Positions 25,534-35,215 of a DNA stretch of 64,000 bases are shown here, piece by piece (within the stretch, counting starts at the first letter, position 1; every line of letters begins with the position of its first letter). The DNA comes from Streptomyces sp. DT2A-34 (GTDB taxonomy: Bacteria > Actinomycetota > Actinomycetes > Streptomycetales > Streptomycetaceae). The position numbers and the translations under genes are program-made. The stretch covers positions 1,922,001 through 1,986,000 of the forward strand of contig NZ_JASTWJ010000001.1 in NCBI RefSeq assembly GCF_030499515.1, given 5' to 3'. Under the pieces are notes generated by a model. That model made no database searches. It was not told the DNA's origin and saw nothing but the letters and a program-made list of their open reading frames with translations.

Positions 25534-26313
25534 ATGCGACCGCGACCGCCCATCAACGGCCGAGGCATCTTCAGCGGAACCGGGCTCATCATCACGGGCC
25601 TGACGGCGACGCTGCTGGCGATGATCTTCCCGATCTGGTCGTACACCGACCGGTCCGGGACCGGTCTGGACGTGCTCAACGCCGAGACCGTCTCGACCGG
25701 TTACGGCCCGCTGTCCGCCCTCGACCGCGACTTCATCACGAAGGTCCGGCTGGCCGGGCTGTGGGAGCTGCCGGCCGGCCGGCAGGCCCAGCAGAAGGGC
25801 ACCACACCGGCCGTACGGACCGCGGGGCAGCACCTGATCGAGGGGCACGCGTTCCTGGACGAGCGGGTGCGCGACGTCGCCGCCAAGCTCAGCCTGCAGC
25901 TGCCCAACGAGCCCACCGAGCAGCAGCAGGAGTGGCTGGCCACCCTGGACTCGGCCCAAGGCGTCGAGTACGACCGGCAGTTCGCCAACATCCTGCGGCT
26001 GGCGCACGGCAAGGTGTTCTCCGTCGTCGCCCAGGTGCGGGCCGGTACACGCAACTCCCTCGTCCGCGAACTCGCCGACGACGCCAACTCCACGGTGCTG
26101 GACCACATCACGGTCCTGGAGGCCACCGGTTACGTCGACTTCGACGCCCTGGCCCGGGACATGGTCGCCGACAGCACACCTCCCCTGCCCCCCTCCCCCG
26201 GCCCGCCCGGCCCCACCACCGACCCCGCTCCGGCCGTCCCGATGACCCCGCCCCCGTCGCCGACCTACGCCCTGCCGCCGGCCGCCACCAGCCCACGAGC
26301 GCCCGGCTCCTGA
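25534..26313 (+). CDS. Membrane-anchored DUF4142 (ferritin-like) protein
   Basis: 259 residues: one N-terminal membrane helix (15-36), a four-helix DUF4142 domain (about 55-210; blocks LSALDRDFITKVRLAGLWELPAG, HAFLDERVRDVAAKL, LRLAHGKVFSVVAQVRAGTRN), and a Pro-rich tail. DUF4142 proteins resemble ferritin-like DUF305/DUF4142 exported proteins of unknown role. His and Glu in the helices could bind metal, but I cannot assign ligands. The ATG has a strong ribosome site (aggaggcacc). Confidence 0.85.
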   Translation: MRPRPPINGRGIFSGTGLIITGLTATLLAMIFPIWSYTDRSGTGLDVLNAETVSTGYGPLSALDRDFITKVRLAGLWELPAGRQAQQKGTTPAVRTAGQHLIEGHAFLDERVRDVAAKLSLQLPNEPTEQQQEWLATLDSAQGVEYDRQFANILRLAHGKVFSVVAQVRAGTRNSLVRELADDANSTVLDHITVLEATGYVDFDALARDMVADSTPPLPPSPGPPGPTTDPAPAVPMTPPPSPTYALPPAATSPRAPGS

Positions 26314-26401
26314 AATCCGGAACGTCACATCCCGGCAACTCTCCGTCCGCATTCTGAACAAGGCATGGCGTTTCACAGAGCCTTTGGCATAGAAACGCGG
26401 C

Positions 26402-27199
26402 ATGTTCTGGGTCCTTCTCCTGCTGCTGGCCTGGGCCGTCGCCGGCACGGCGTGCACGCGGCTGTGCCTGGCCGCCGTACACGCCGCGGCCGCGGAAACG
26501 AAAGAGGCGACCGCAGGCCAGGGACATGATCTGACGCTGTACGAGGCCGCGTTCCTGTCCGGCGGCCCCCGACGGGTCGCCGATCTGACCCTCGTCTCCA
26601 TGGCGCGGCAGCGGCGGCTGCTGCTCGCGCGCACCGGCTGGGCGACGGTCGTCGATCCGCGGGGCCGGGACGAGATGGAACGCTCGGTGATAGGGGCCAT
26701 CGGGCCTCAGGGCCAGTCCCGGATCGAGCCGGTGCGGGACGCCGCGGCCGCCGCCGACGCGGTCGGCAGCCTCGCCGACCGGCTGGTCAGCGCGGGCCTC
26801 GCCGTGCCGGACGGGACGCGCAGCGGGATCGCGGCCGCGATCCGGCAGGTGCAGCTCGCCGCGGTGGTCGTGCCGGCGCTGGGGGCGGTCGCCCTGCTGG
26901 CGCCGGCCCAGTCGGACATGCCGGCGCATCTGGTCGCCCTCTGGTTCGCGCTCCCCTTCGCGCTCACCCTGAGCTGTCTCGCCATCGCCCGGATCGAGAT
27001 CCACCCCTACGCGCAATGGGCCTCCCCGGCGGGGCAGCGCCTGCTGAGCGGCCTGATCCGGCGCTCCCGGGGCGGGGGCGACCGTACGTTCCTCACCTCC
27101 GTCGCCGTACGGGGCGTGCGTGCGATCGGCGAGCCGGACCTGCGCGCGGCCTTCGCGCACCGCGAGCCGCAGCATGAGGTATCGCGCCGGAGCGACTGA
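26402..27199 (+). CDS. TIGR04222-domain membrane protein
   Basis: 265 residues. An N-terminal membrane segment (2-25) precedes the TIGR04222 block LTLYEAAFLSGGPRRVADLTLVSMARQRRLLL. Two more membrane segments lie near 165-185 and 188-203. The Cys-rich GxGC tail found in some members is absent. Function unknown; from memory, members of this family often neighbour DUF692 genes. The start ATG at 26402 has no strong ribosome site. Confidence 0.82.
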   Translation: MFWVLLLLLAWAVAGTACTRLCLAAVHAAAAETKEATAGQGHDLTLYEAAFLSGGPRRVADLTLVSMARQRRLLLARTGWATVVDPRGRDEMERSVIGAIGPQGQSRIEPVRDAAAAADAVGSLADRLVSAGLAVPDGTRSGIAAAIRQVQLAAVVVPALGAVALLAPAQSDMPAHLVALWFALPFALTLSCLAIARIEIHPYAQWASPAGQRLLSGLIRRSRGGGDRTFLTSVAVRGVRAIGEPDLRAAFAHREPQHEVSRRSD

Positions 27200-27344
27200 C
27201 AGTTCCGGGGCTCGGCGACGCAATTCCGGGGCTCGGTGACGCATAGGGGGCATTGACGCCGACACCGGCAGGGTGGTGCTTGCCTTCACCAACAGACAAA
27301 CGAAATATCCCTTTTGTTGCTGCCGTGCTGCGAAGGGAAACGCG

Positions 27345-29018
27345 ATGAGAGCTGCCGCCCTCTACTCGGCCGCCGGGGCCATGCTCCTGACGACCCTCTC
27401 CGCCGCCCCGGCCGGCAGCACCGGGGCCGCCGTCCCGGGCGCGGACGAGCGGCACGGCACGGCCGTGGCCGTGGCGCGTGCCAAGGCGGCAGGCCTCACC
27501 TTCGGAAGCTGCCCGAAGGAGCGCGAGCTGCCGGACCACGTGAAGTGCGGCACGGTGTCCGTCCCGCTCGACTACGCGCATCCCGACGGCAAGCAGATCA
27601 AGCTCACCGTCAGCCGGGTGCGGGCCACCCACAAGGACCCGCACAACAGCAAGCGCCGCGTGCCGAGCCAGGGTGCCCTGGTCTACAACCCGGGCGGCCC
27701 GGGCGCCTCCAGCCTGCACTTCCCGCTGATCGGTGTCCTGCCCGCGTGGAAGCGACTGGCGGGCGCGTACGACCTCGTCGGCTACGCCCCGCGCGGAGTG
27801 GGACCTTCCGCGCCGCTGTCCTGCCAGGACCCCAAGCACTCCATCAAGGGGCCCACGCAGGCGCCGACGTACCCCTCGGAGGCGTACAAGAAGGAGCGCA
27901 TCGCCCGCGCGAAGGCCTACGCCCGCGGCTGCGCCCAGCGCACGGGCAGCGCGCTCAGGCACTACAACTCCCTCAACAACGCCCGTGACCTGGACGTCCT
28001 GCGCGCCGCGCTGGGCCAGGAGAAGCTGACGTTCATGGGCGCGTCGTACGGCACCTACTTCGGCGCGGTGTACGCGACCCTGTTCCCGTCGCACGTACGG
28101 CGGATGGTGTTCGACTCGGCGGTGAACCCCGACCCCGCGCAGGTCTGGTACCGCAACAACCTCGCCCAGTCGGCCGCGTTCGAGGGGCGCTGGGAGGACT
28201 TCCGGGAGTGGGTCGCCAAGCACCACGACGTCTACGGGCTCGGTGACACCTCGGAGGAGGTGATGCGCAATTACGACAAGGTGCGGGCGCGGCTGGCCGT
28301 GAAGCCGGCGGGCGGGAAGATCGGGACCGGGCAGTTGCAGGAGGCGTTCCTGCGGGCCGGGTACTACGACGACTACTGGCCCGCGCGGGCGAAGGCGCTG
28401 TCGGCGTATCTGAAGGGCGACCCGAAGCCGCTGGTCGAGCTGGCCGCACCGGTGACGGAGGCGGCGGCCGAGGACGAGAACTCGAGCGCGGTGTACACGG
28501 CCGTGGAGTGCAACGACGCGCCCTGGCCGACGGACTGGGCGGTCTGGGACCGGGACAACACGCGGCTCGCGCGGGTGGCGCCGTTCGAGACCTGGGACAA
28601 CGTGTGGATGAACCTGCCGTGCGCCTACTGGCAGGCGCCCCGGCAGGAGCCCCTCGACGTGCGGACCGGGCCGGGTGAGGTGCCGCCGATCCTGATCCTG
28701 GCCGCCGAGCGGGACGCGGCCACGCCGTACGAGGGGGCGCTGGAGATGCACCGGCGCCTGGCGGGCTCGGTCCTGGTGACCGAACGGGACGCCGGCACGC
28801 ACGGCATCGCGTACGGCCCGAACGCCTGCGTCAACGGGCACCTCGACGCCTACCTGCTGGAGGGCCGCCTCCCGGCTCGACGGGCGGCGTGCGAGGGGCA
28901 CCCCGAGCCGAAGCCGGAGCGCCCGGGCGACCGTGAGGCGAAGAAGCTGCGCCAGCAGTCGGAGACGAACCCGGGCGGCCGGCCCCAGGATGTCGCGGCC
29001 GCCCGGCTACCGCACTGA
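27345..29018 (+). CDS. Secreted alpha/beta hydrolase, tripeptidyl aminopeptidase-like
   Basis: 557 residues with a signal peptide (ALYSAAGAMLLTTLSAAPAG). It belongs to the SlpD/SlpE and prolyl tri/tetrapeptidyl aminopeptidase group. Motifs: VYNPGGPGASS (oxyanion side), nucleophile S234 in MGASYGTYFG, the late Asp in AERDAATPYEGA, His in DAGTHGIAYG. It would cleave peptides outside the cell. The ATG has aaggga 8 bases upstream. It ends exactly against hemQ: the two stop codons are adjacent at 29016-29021 (tgatca). Confidence 0.9.
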   Translation: MRAAALYSAAGAMLLTTLSAAPAGSTGAAVPGADERHGTAVAVARAKAAGLTFGSCPKERELPDHVKCGTVSVPLDYAHPDGKQIKLTVSRVRATHKDPHNSKRRVPSQGALVYNPGGPGASSLHFPLIGVLPAWKRLAGAYDLVGYAPRGVGPSAPLSCQDPKHSIKGPTQAPTYPSEAYKKERIARAKAYARGCAQRTGSALRHYNSLNNARDLDVLRAALGQEKLTFMGASYGTYFGAVYATLFPSHVRRMVFDSAVNPDPAQVWYRNNLAQSAAFEGRWEDFREWVAKHHDVYGLGDTSEEVMRNYDKVRARLAVKPAGGKIGTGQLQEAFLRAGYYDDYWPARAKALSAYLKGDPKPLVELAAPVTEAAAEDENSSAVYTAVECNDAPWPTDWAVWDRDNTRLARVAPFETWDNVWMNLPCAYWQAPRQEPLDVRTGPGEVPPILILAAERDAATPYEGALEMHRRLAGSVLVTERDAGTHGIAYGPNACVNGHLDAYLLEGRLPARRAACEGHPEPKPERPGDREAKKLRQQSETNPGGRPQDVAAARLPH

Positions 29019-29750
29019 TCAGGCGAGCCCGGCCACCAGCTCCGCCACCGACTTCCGGCGCCCGGTGAAGAACGGCACCTCTTCGCGGACGTGCATCCGG
29101 GCCTCGGAAGCCCGCAGGTGGCGCATGAGGTCGACGATGCGGTAGAGCTCGTCGGCCTCGAAGGCCAGGAGCCACTCGTAGTCGCCCAGCGAGAACGAGG
29201 CGACCGTGTTGGCGCGCACGTCCGGGTAGCCGCGGGCCATCTTGCCGTGGTCGGCGAGCATGCGGCGGCGGTCCTCGTCGGGCAGCAGGTACCAGTCGTA
29301 GGAGCGCACGAAGGGGTACACGCTGACGTAGTCGCGCGGCGTCTCGTCGGCGAGGAACGCCGGGATGTGCGAGCGGTTGAACTCGGCGGGACGGTGCAGC
29401 GCCATGTTCGACCAGACCGGCTCCAGGGCGCGGCCCAGCTTGGTGCGGCGGAAGAGGTTGTACGCCTCCTGCAGCTGGTCGCTGGTCTCGGCGTGCCACC
29501 AGATCATCAGGTCGGCGTCGGCGCGCAGACCGGACACGTCGTAGGTGCCGCGGATCGTCACGTCCTTGGCGGCGAGCTGGTCGAACAGCTCCTGGACCTC
29601 GTCGGCGTAGCCCGCGCGGTCCTCGGGGAGCACGTCCTTCAGCTTGAAGACGGACCAGAGGGTGTAGCGGATGACCTCGTTGAGGTCCTTGGCCAGCTTG
29701 CCCTTGTTCGGGATCCTGCCGGACTCGGTGGTGGGGGCGTCGTCACTCAT
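29019..29750 (-). CDS. hemQ: Coproheme decarboxylase HemQ (chlorite dismutase family)
   Basis: The last enzyme of the coproporphyrin-dependent heme pathway of Gram-positive bacteria: converts coproheme III to heme b. 243 residues. H168 in [15 protein letters not shown] fits the proximal heme ligand, and the [16 protein letters not shown] block (Y141) carries the likely catalytic Tyr. It begins 6 bases after the stop of the oxidase gene, forming a hemY-hemQ operon. Confidence 0.93.
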   Translation of the reverse strand: MSDDAPTTESGRIPNKGKLAKDLNEVIRYTLWSVFKLKDVLPEDRAGYADEVQELFDQLAAKDVTIRGTYDVSGLRADADLMIWWHAETSDQLQEAYNLFRRTKLGRALEPVWSNMALHRPAEFNRSHIPAFLADETPRDYVSVYPFVRSYDWYLLPDEDRRRMLADHGKMARGYPDVRANTVASFSLGDYEWLLAFEADELYRIVDLMRHLRASEARMHVREEVPFFTGRRKSVAELVAGLA

Positions 29751-29755
29751 GTCCC

Positions 29756-31216
29756 TTATTCTCCCGCTCCGCCGTGCAGACTCTGCACCGGGTTGGCGGT
29801 GAGCTCCTCCACACCGCCAAGATCGCCGTCCAACTGGTCCACGGCCGCGTACGCGCTCGCGATGCACGCCGGGATGCCGACGCCGTCGTACTGCGCGCCG
29901 CACACGGCGAGGCCCGGCACCTTGGCGACGTGCTCACGGATGCGGGCCACGCGCGCGTGGTGCCCGACCGGGTACTGGGGCAAGCCGTCGGTCCAGCGGA
30001 TGACGCGGGTTTCCAGGGGGGCGGCGTCGAGGCCGGTCGCCGCCTGAAGGTCACGTCGGGAGACATCGACGAGGTGGTCGTCCCCCCGCTGCAGGATCTC
30101 CGTCTCGCCGTACCGCCCGACGGAGGTCCGCAGGACGACCACGTCCGGGTCCTCGTCGGCGATCCAGCCCCACTTCTGGGAGGCGAACGTCGACGCCTTG
30201 ATAGTGCGCCCGTCGACCGGCGGCACGAGGAAGCCACTGCCGGCGGGGAGGTCGGTGTCGGCGCGGCGGTAGGCGAGGGTGACCAGGGCCATGGAGGCGT
30301 ACTCGATGCCGGCCAGCTCGGCGGCGGCCTCGGGGGCCTCGGCGCGCAGGAGGGTGGCGGCGGCCGGGGCGGGTACGGCGACGACGACCGCGTCGGCGTG
30401 CAGCACACGGTCACCGGCGACGACACGCCACCCGGCGGCCGCCTCGCGGCGCAGCTCGGTCACCGGCGCCCCGGTCACGATCTCGCCGCCCCGCGCGCGC
30501 ACCGACTCCGCGACCGCGAGCGGGAGTTGGCCCACGCCGCCCTCGATGCCCATGAACACCGGCCCGGTCTGCTGGTTGGCGGCGGCTTTGGCCTGGATCT
30601 CGCGGACCGCCTCCGTCAGGGAGTCGTGCGTCCGCGCGGCCTGGTAGAGCTGCGGGACAGCCGAGCGCATCGAGATGCGGTACGCGTCGCCCGCGTAGAC
30701 GCCGCCCAGCAGGGGCTCGACCAGGCGGTCGACGACCTCGCGGCCGAGCCGAGCCGCCACGTACTCGCCGACCGCCACGTCGTCCCCGATCTCCGTGCGG
30801 GGCAGGTCGGCGTCGCGTTCGATGCGGGCCAGGCCCTCGTCGGACAGGACGCCGGAGAGGGCGGACGCGGTGCCGGGGACGCCCATCACATGTCCCTTGG
30901 GCATGGGGCGCAGGGCGCCACGGGTCCAGATCGAGGCCGTTGAGGTGGCGGGCGGCTGGAGGCGGTCGGCGAGGCCCACCTCGCGGGCGAGGGCGACGGC
31001 CTCGGGGCGGCGGGCCAGCATCGACTCGGCACCGAGGTCCACGCGCACGCCCGCGATCCGGCCCGGCAGCAGCTTGCCGCCTAGCCGGTCCGACGCCTCC
31101 AGGACGGTCACCTGCCGGCCGGCGTCCAGCAGTCGGTGGGCCGCGGCGAGCCCCGCGATCCCGCCACCGATGACGACGGCCCGTCCCGTCCCCGTACGTG
31201 TCTCCACTTCGCGCAT
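29756..31216 (-). CDS. hemY: Coproporphyrinogen III oxidase / protoporphyrinogen oxidase (HemY type)
   Basis: FAD enzyme of 486 residues that oxidises coproporphyrinogen III to coproporphyrin III in actinobacteria; older annotation calls it hemG or protoporphyrinogen oxidase. N-terminal FAD motif [20 protein letters not shown], then [11 protein letters not shown]; typical [15 protein letters not shown] and [12 protein letters not shown]. The ATG at 31216 has gagagg with 9 bases spacing; the GTG at 31222 would be too close. Upstream of hemQ in the same operon. Confidence 0.92.
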   Translation of the reverse strand: MREVETRTGTGRAVVIGGGIAGLAAAHRLLDAGRQVTVLEASDRLGGKLLPGRIAGVRVDLGAESMLARRPEAVALAREVGLADRLQPPATSTASIWTRGALRPMPKGHVMGVPGTASALSGVLSDEGLARIERDADLPRTEIGDDVAVGEYVAARLGREVVDRLVEPLLGGVYAGDAYRISMRSAVPQLYQAARTHDSLTEAVREIQAKAAANQQTGPVFMGIEGGVGQLPLAVAESVRARGGEIVTGAPVTELRREAAAGWRVVAGDRVLHADAVVVAVPAPAAATLLRAEAPEAAAELAGIEYASMALVTLAYRRADTDLPAGSGFLVPPVDGRTIKASTFASQKWGWIADEDPDVVVLRTSVGRYGETEILQRGDDHLVDVSRRDLQAATGLDAAPLETRVIRWTDGLPQYPVGHHARVARIREHVAKVPGLAVCGAQYDGVGIPACIASAYAAVDQLDGDLGGVEELTANPVQSLHGGAGE

Positions 31217-31377
31217 GTCCACAGCCTCTCAGACCCCACTGACATTCCGTCCGCGCCCCGGTGTCCTTCACGAGTCCCGACCGTGACCGCATCGGGACCC
31301 TTTGCCGCCAACGTTCCGCCGGGCCCCGGCGTCGAAGAGGCATCAGTCGTCACGACGACCCTCGGGGGGACTCCCAC

Positions 31378-32397
31378 ATGCGCGCACGACGCTCCGCACG
31401 AACCACACGATCCCGACGACCGGTTCAGGCCCTGGCCGGCCTCCTGCTGGCCGCGGCCCTCGCGCTCACCGGCTGCAGCAGCGCGGACGACTCGGCCTCC
31501 GGCAGCAGCGCCGCCGGGGGCGAGGCCGCCCAGGCGGACTCTCAGGCGGACTCTCAGGCGGGTGCGAAGGAGGGCGCCCCGGGCAGCGGCTCCGGCGCCG
31601 ACAAGGCGAGCGCGGCGCCCAAGGTCACCGCGAGCCACATCATCCGCACCGCCTCCCTGACCGTGCAGGTCAAGGACGTACCGAAGGCCCTCGACGAGGC
31701 CCGCACCACCACGGACGACGCGGGCGGCTACGTCGGCAACGAGACCACCACACGGGACGAGGAGGGCCACGAGCACACCCGCGTCGTCCTGCGCGTACCC
31801 GTCGACCGCTACGCCGAAGTCCTCACCGAACTGGAGGGCACGGGCAAGCTGGTCGAGCGCAGCGCCAAGGCGCAGGATGTCACCGACCAGGTCGTGGACG
31901 TGGAGAGCCGCATCAAGTCGCAGCGCGCCAGCGTGGCCCGGATCCGAGAGCTGATGGACCAGGCGACGAAGCTCGCCGACGTCGTCACGCTGGAGGGCGA
32001 GCTGAGCTCCCGCCAGGCCGACCTGGAGTCGCTGCTCGCGCAGCAGGCGTCCCTGAAGGACCGCACGAGCCTGGCCACGATCACGCTCTCCCTGTCGGAG
32101 ACGCCGGTGAAGAAGGTGGTCGAGGACGACGACCCCGGCTTCCTGGACGCGCTCGCGGGCGGCTGGGACGCCTTCGTGACGATGCTGCGCTGGCTCGCGG
32201 TGGCGATCGGTGCCGTGCTGCCCTTCGCCGCGGTGACGGCGCTGATCGTGCTGGTGTGGCTGAAGGTCCTGCGCCCACGGCTGCCCCGCCGGCCGGCCGC
32301 CGCGCCCGTGACGACGGCCCTGGGCCCGCTGCCGACCGCCCGCCCGGCACCGCAGCCCACGCGCGCGGGCGGCGAACAGAGCGGCGCGGGCGACTGA
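31378..32397 (+). CDS. DUF4349 lipoprotein with C-terminal membrane segment
   Basis: 339 residues. A Tat-like Arg-rich start, then lipobox LTGC with lipidated C33. The DUF4349 domain (IIRTASLTVQVKDVPKALDEARTTTDDAGGYVGNE and later VVDVESRIKSQRASVARIRELM) includes a coiled-coil helical hairpin. A membrane helix follows near 278-302, and then a short Arg/Pro-rich tail, so the protein is held at both ends. Function unknown. ATG has cggggggac upstream. Confidence 0.85.
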   Translation: MRARRSARTTRSRRPVQALAGLLLAAALALTGCSSADDSASGSSAAGGEAAQADSQADSQAGAKEGAPGSGSGADKASAAPKVTASHIIRTASLTVQVKDVPKALDEARTTTDDAGGYVGNETTTRDEEGHEHTRVVLRVPVDRYAEVLTELEGTGKLVERSAKAQDVTDQVVDVESRIKSQRASVARIRELMDQATKLADVVTLEGELSSRQADLESLLAQQASLKDRTSLATITLSLSETPVKKVVEDDDPGFLDALAGGWDAFVTMLRWLAVAIGAVLPFAAVTALIVLVWLKVLRPRLPRRPAAAPVTTALGPLPTARPAPQPTRAGGEQSGAGD

Positions 32398-32424
32398 AAT
32401 GCCCGGCCCTCGTAGCGTGTTCGC

Positions 32425-33834
32425 ATGAACATGAGCGCTGCGAGGGGTGTGCGGGGTACGCGAGAGCGACTGGTCGTGATCGGAGGCGACGCCGCGGGGA
32501 TGTCCGCGGCGTCGCAGGCGCGGCGCCTGAGGAGCGCCGAGGAGCTGGAGATCGTGGCGTTCGAACGCGGCCACTTCACCTCCTACTCGGCCTGCGGCAT
32601 CCCGTACTGGGTGGGCGGCGACGTCCCCGACCGCGACCGGTTGATCGCCCGTACCGCCGAGGAGCACCGCGCGCGGGACATCGACCTGCGCATGCGGACG
32701 GAGGTCACGGAGATCGACGTGGCCGACGGCCGGGTACGCGCGCGTGACGTCGATTCCGGCGCCGAGTCCTGGACGTCGTACGACAAACTCGTCATCGCGA
32801 CCGGCGCCCGCCCGATCCGCCCCGACATGCCGGGCGCCGACGCCCCCGGCGTGCACGGCGTGCAGACCCTCGACGACGGCCAGGCCCTCATCGACACCTT
32901 GGCACGCACGCGTGGCCGACGCGCGGTCGTGGTCGGCGCCGGCTACATCGGCGTCGAGATGGCCGAGGCCCTCATCAACCGCGGCTACGAGGTGACCGTC
33001 GTCAACCGCGGCAGCGAGCCCATGTCCACGCTCGACCCGGACATGGGCCGCCTGGTGCACCAGGCCATGGAGGGCCTGGGCATCACCATGGTCAACGACG
33101 CCGAGGCCACCAAGATCCTCACGGGCGAGGACGGCCGCGTCCGCGCAGTGGCCACCGAGGAGGCCGAATACCCGGCGGACGTGGTCGTCCTGGGCATCGG
33201 CGTACGCCCGGAGACGACGCTCGCGCGAGCGGCCGGCCTGCCCCTAGGCAACCACGGCGGGCTGCTCACCGACCTGGCGATGCGCGTGCGCGGCCACGAG
33301 AACATCTGGGCGGGCGGCGACTGCGTGGAGGTCCTCGACCTGGTCTCCGGCCAGGAGCGCCACATCGCCCTGGGCACTCACGCCAACAAACACGGCCAGG
33401 TCATCGGCACGAACGCCGCCGGCGGCTACGCCACCTTCCCCGGCGTGGTCGGCACGGCCGTCAGCAAGGTCTGCGACCTGGAGATCGCCCGCACGGGCCT
33501 GCGCGAGAAGGACGCGCGCAGGGCGGGCCTGCAGTTCGTGACGGCGACGATCGAGTCCACGAGCCGCGCGGGCTACTACCCGAGCGCGTCGGCGATGACG
33601 GTCAAGATGCTCGCCGAACGCCGAACGGGCCGACTGCTGGGTGTACAGATCGTGGGGAGGGAGGGCGCGGGCAAGAGGGTGGACATCGCGGCGGTGGCGC
33701 TGACGGCGGGGATGACGGTGGAGCAGATGGTGTCCCTGGACCTGGGATACGCGCCCCCGTTCTCGCCGGTGTGGGACCCGGTGCTGGTGGCGGCCAGGAA
33801 GGCGACAAAGGCGGTAAATGCCGGACACTCATGA
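32425..33834 (+). CDS. FAD/NAD(P) oxidoreductase, CoA-disulfide reductase-like
   Basis: 469 residues of the pyridine nucleotide-disulfide class with one redox Cys. FAD motif VVIGGDAAGMSAASQARR; active C57 in SYSACGIPYW; NAD(P) motif VVVGAGYIGVEMAEAL; second FAD motif NIWAGGDCVEV; dimerisation domain at the C-terminus. The single Cys fits CoA-disulfide reductase, NADH oxidase or peroxidase subgroups, which are hard to tell apart. TAGCGT lies 6 bases before the first ATG, suggesting a leaderless message. Confidence 0.85.
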   Translation: MNMSAARGVRGTRERLVVIGGDAAGMSAASQARRLRSAEELEIVAFERGHFTSYSACGIPYWVGGDVPDRDRLIARTAEEHRARDIDLRMRTEVTEIDVADGRVRARDVDSGAESWTSYDKLVIATGARPIRPDMPGADAPGVHGVQTLDDGQALIDTLARTRGRRAVVVGAGYIGVEMAEALINRGYEVTVVNRGSEPMSTLDPDMGRLVHQAMEGLGITMVNDAEATKILTGEDGRVRAVATEEAEYPADVVVLGIGVRPETTLARAAGLPLGNHGGLLTDLAMRVRGHENIWAGGDCVEVLDLVSGQERHIALGTHANKHGQVIGTNAAGGYATFPGVVGTAVSKVCDLEIARTGLREKDARRAGLQFVTATIESTSRAGYYPSASAMTVKMLAERRTGRLLGVQIVGREGAGKRVDIAAVALTAGMTVEQMVSLDLGYAPPFSPVWDPVLVAARKATKAVNAGHS

Positions 33835-33859
33835 CGACGAGGGGCGCGGCCAACGCCCT

Positions 33860-33912
33860 CAGGGGCGCGGGGAACTGCGCGACCAGCCACAGACGGCCTG
33901 GAGTCGCCGAAA
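33860..33912. repeat. Dispersed intergenic repeat, copy 2
   Basis: Same core as copy 1 (aggggcgcggggaactgcgc then gaccagccac), starting 26 bases after the CoA-disulfide reductase gene. Confidence 0.7.
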
Positions 33913-33932
33913 TACCCGCACCCCTACGGCGT

Positions 33933-34262
33933 TCAGGCGGATCCGTTGATCCTCTCAATGGCCTGCCGAGCCTGCTCAGCCGGCGGCCGAGAGGGCAACG
34001 ACGACACAGACGCACTCACACTCGGCGGCATCGCGGCAGCGGGCTGCTCCCCCGCCGGCTTCGCATGCGCGGCACCCCGCGCGGAGCGCAACCGATGACT
34101 CACCGCCTCGTCAAGGGTCACCGGCCGCTGCATCTGCGAAGCGAGCCGCCCGGCCTCCTGACCCAGCCGGGCCACGTCTTCCCACGGCAGCCGCACCACC
34201 ACGGCGATCTCGGCCTCCCCGTCGGGCAACGCGTGCATCGGAGGAGTAACTCGGTCGTTCAT
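33933..34262 (-). CDS. Small conserved protein of unknown function
   Basis: 109 residues, cytoplasmic. The first 70 residues have mixed strand/helix character (EAEIAVVVRLPWEDVARLGQEAGRLASQMQRPVTLDEAVSHRLR), like a short DNA- or protein-binding domain; the tail is Pro/Ala/Ser-rich. ATG at 34262 has gagga with 8 bases spacing. It diverges from the rhomboid gene. Confidence 0.7.
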   Translation of the reverse strand: MNDRVTPPMHALPDGEAEIAVVVRLPWEDVARLGQEAGRLASQMQRPVTLDEAVSHRLRSARGAAHAKPAGEQPAAAMPPSVSASVSSLPSRPPAEQARQAIERINGSA

Positions 34263-34387
34263 CGCCTGTTCCTCACGTAGTCCCCGCGACCCGCCTTCCC
34301 CGTGCCGCGGGCGGTTGAGAACAGATACGCGCGCCCGAACGACGGCGTTCACCGATTCGCCGGACGTATCCCGGGCAGAAACCCCTC

Positions 34388-35209
34388 GTGGTCATACCCG
34401 TCCATGACGTGAACCCGGTGCGCCGCACGCCCTGGGTGACATACGCGCTGATCGCCGCGAATGTCTACGTGTTCCTGTCCACGCCCGGCATAGCCGGCTC
34501 CGTGGCCGGTGAGAGCAGCCTGGCGCAGCTGTGCCATCTGCACGCGTTCCTGGACCACTACGCGGCGGTGCCGAGGGAGTTGATCCACGACCAGCTGCCG
34601 AGAGTGGTTCCCACGGGCGAGGTCGCCGTGGGCCCGCAGGGCCCCGGCTGTGTGATCGGCGCGCCGGAGTACGACAAGTCCCCGGTGCTGTCCGTCTTCA
34701 CGGCGATGTTCCTGCACGGCAGCTGGCTGCACCTGCTGGGCAACATGCTCTTCCTGCTGATCTTCGGCAACAACATCGAGGACCGCATGGGCCATGTGCG
34801 GTACCTGCTCTTCTACGTCGCCTGCGGCTACGTGGCGTCGTACGGCTTCGCGCTCCTCAACGACGACTCCGCCGACCCGCTGATCGGCGCGTCCGGGGCC
34901 ATCGCGGGCGTACTGGGCGCCTATCTGGTGCTGTATCCGAAGGCCAGGGTGTGGGTCCTCGTCCCGTTCCTGGTCTTCCTGCCGCTGCGGCTGCCGGCCT
35001 GGCTGGTGCTCGGCTTCTGGTTCGTGCTGCAGGCGGTGTACTCGAACGGCGAGGGCGTCTCCGACGCGGGCACCGTGGCGTACGCGGCGCACATCGTGGG
35101 CTTCCTGGCCGGTATGGCGCTCGCCTGGCCGCTCAAGCCGGGGACACCGCCGCTACCGGAGCCGCGCGGCCTGCTGTTCGGCAGGAGGGCGCGGCCCCGC
35201 ACGTGGTGA
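34388..35209 (+). CDS. Rhomboid family intramembrane serine protease
   Basis: 273 residues with about six membrane segments. Catalytic Ser S169 in the GASG motif, His H235 in AYAAHIVGFLAG, and the HxxxN element (H115, N119) stabilising the oxyanion. A loop of about 70 residues with two Cys lies between the first and second helices, longer than usual. GTG start at 34388. Its stop is 6 bases from the convergent hemE stop. Substrates unknown. Confidence 0.9.
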   Translation: MVIPVHDVNPVRRTPWVTYALIAANVYVFLSTPGIAGSVAGESSLAQLCHLHAFLDHYAAVPRELIHDQLPRVVPTGEVAVGPQGPGCVIGAPEYDKSPVLSVFTAMFLHGSWLHLLGNMLFLLIFGNNIEDRMGHVRYLLFYVACGYVASYGFALLNDDSADPLIGASGAIAGVLGAYLVLYPKARVWVLVPFLVFLPLRLPAWLVLGFWFVLQAVYSNGEGVSDAGTVAYAAHIVGFLAGMALAWPLKPGTPPLPEPRGLLFGRRARPRTW

Positions 35210-35215
35210 GCGCTG

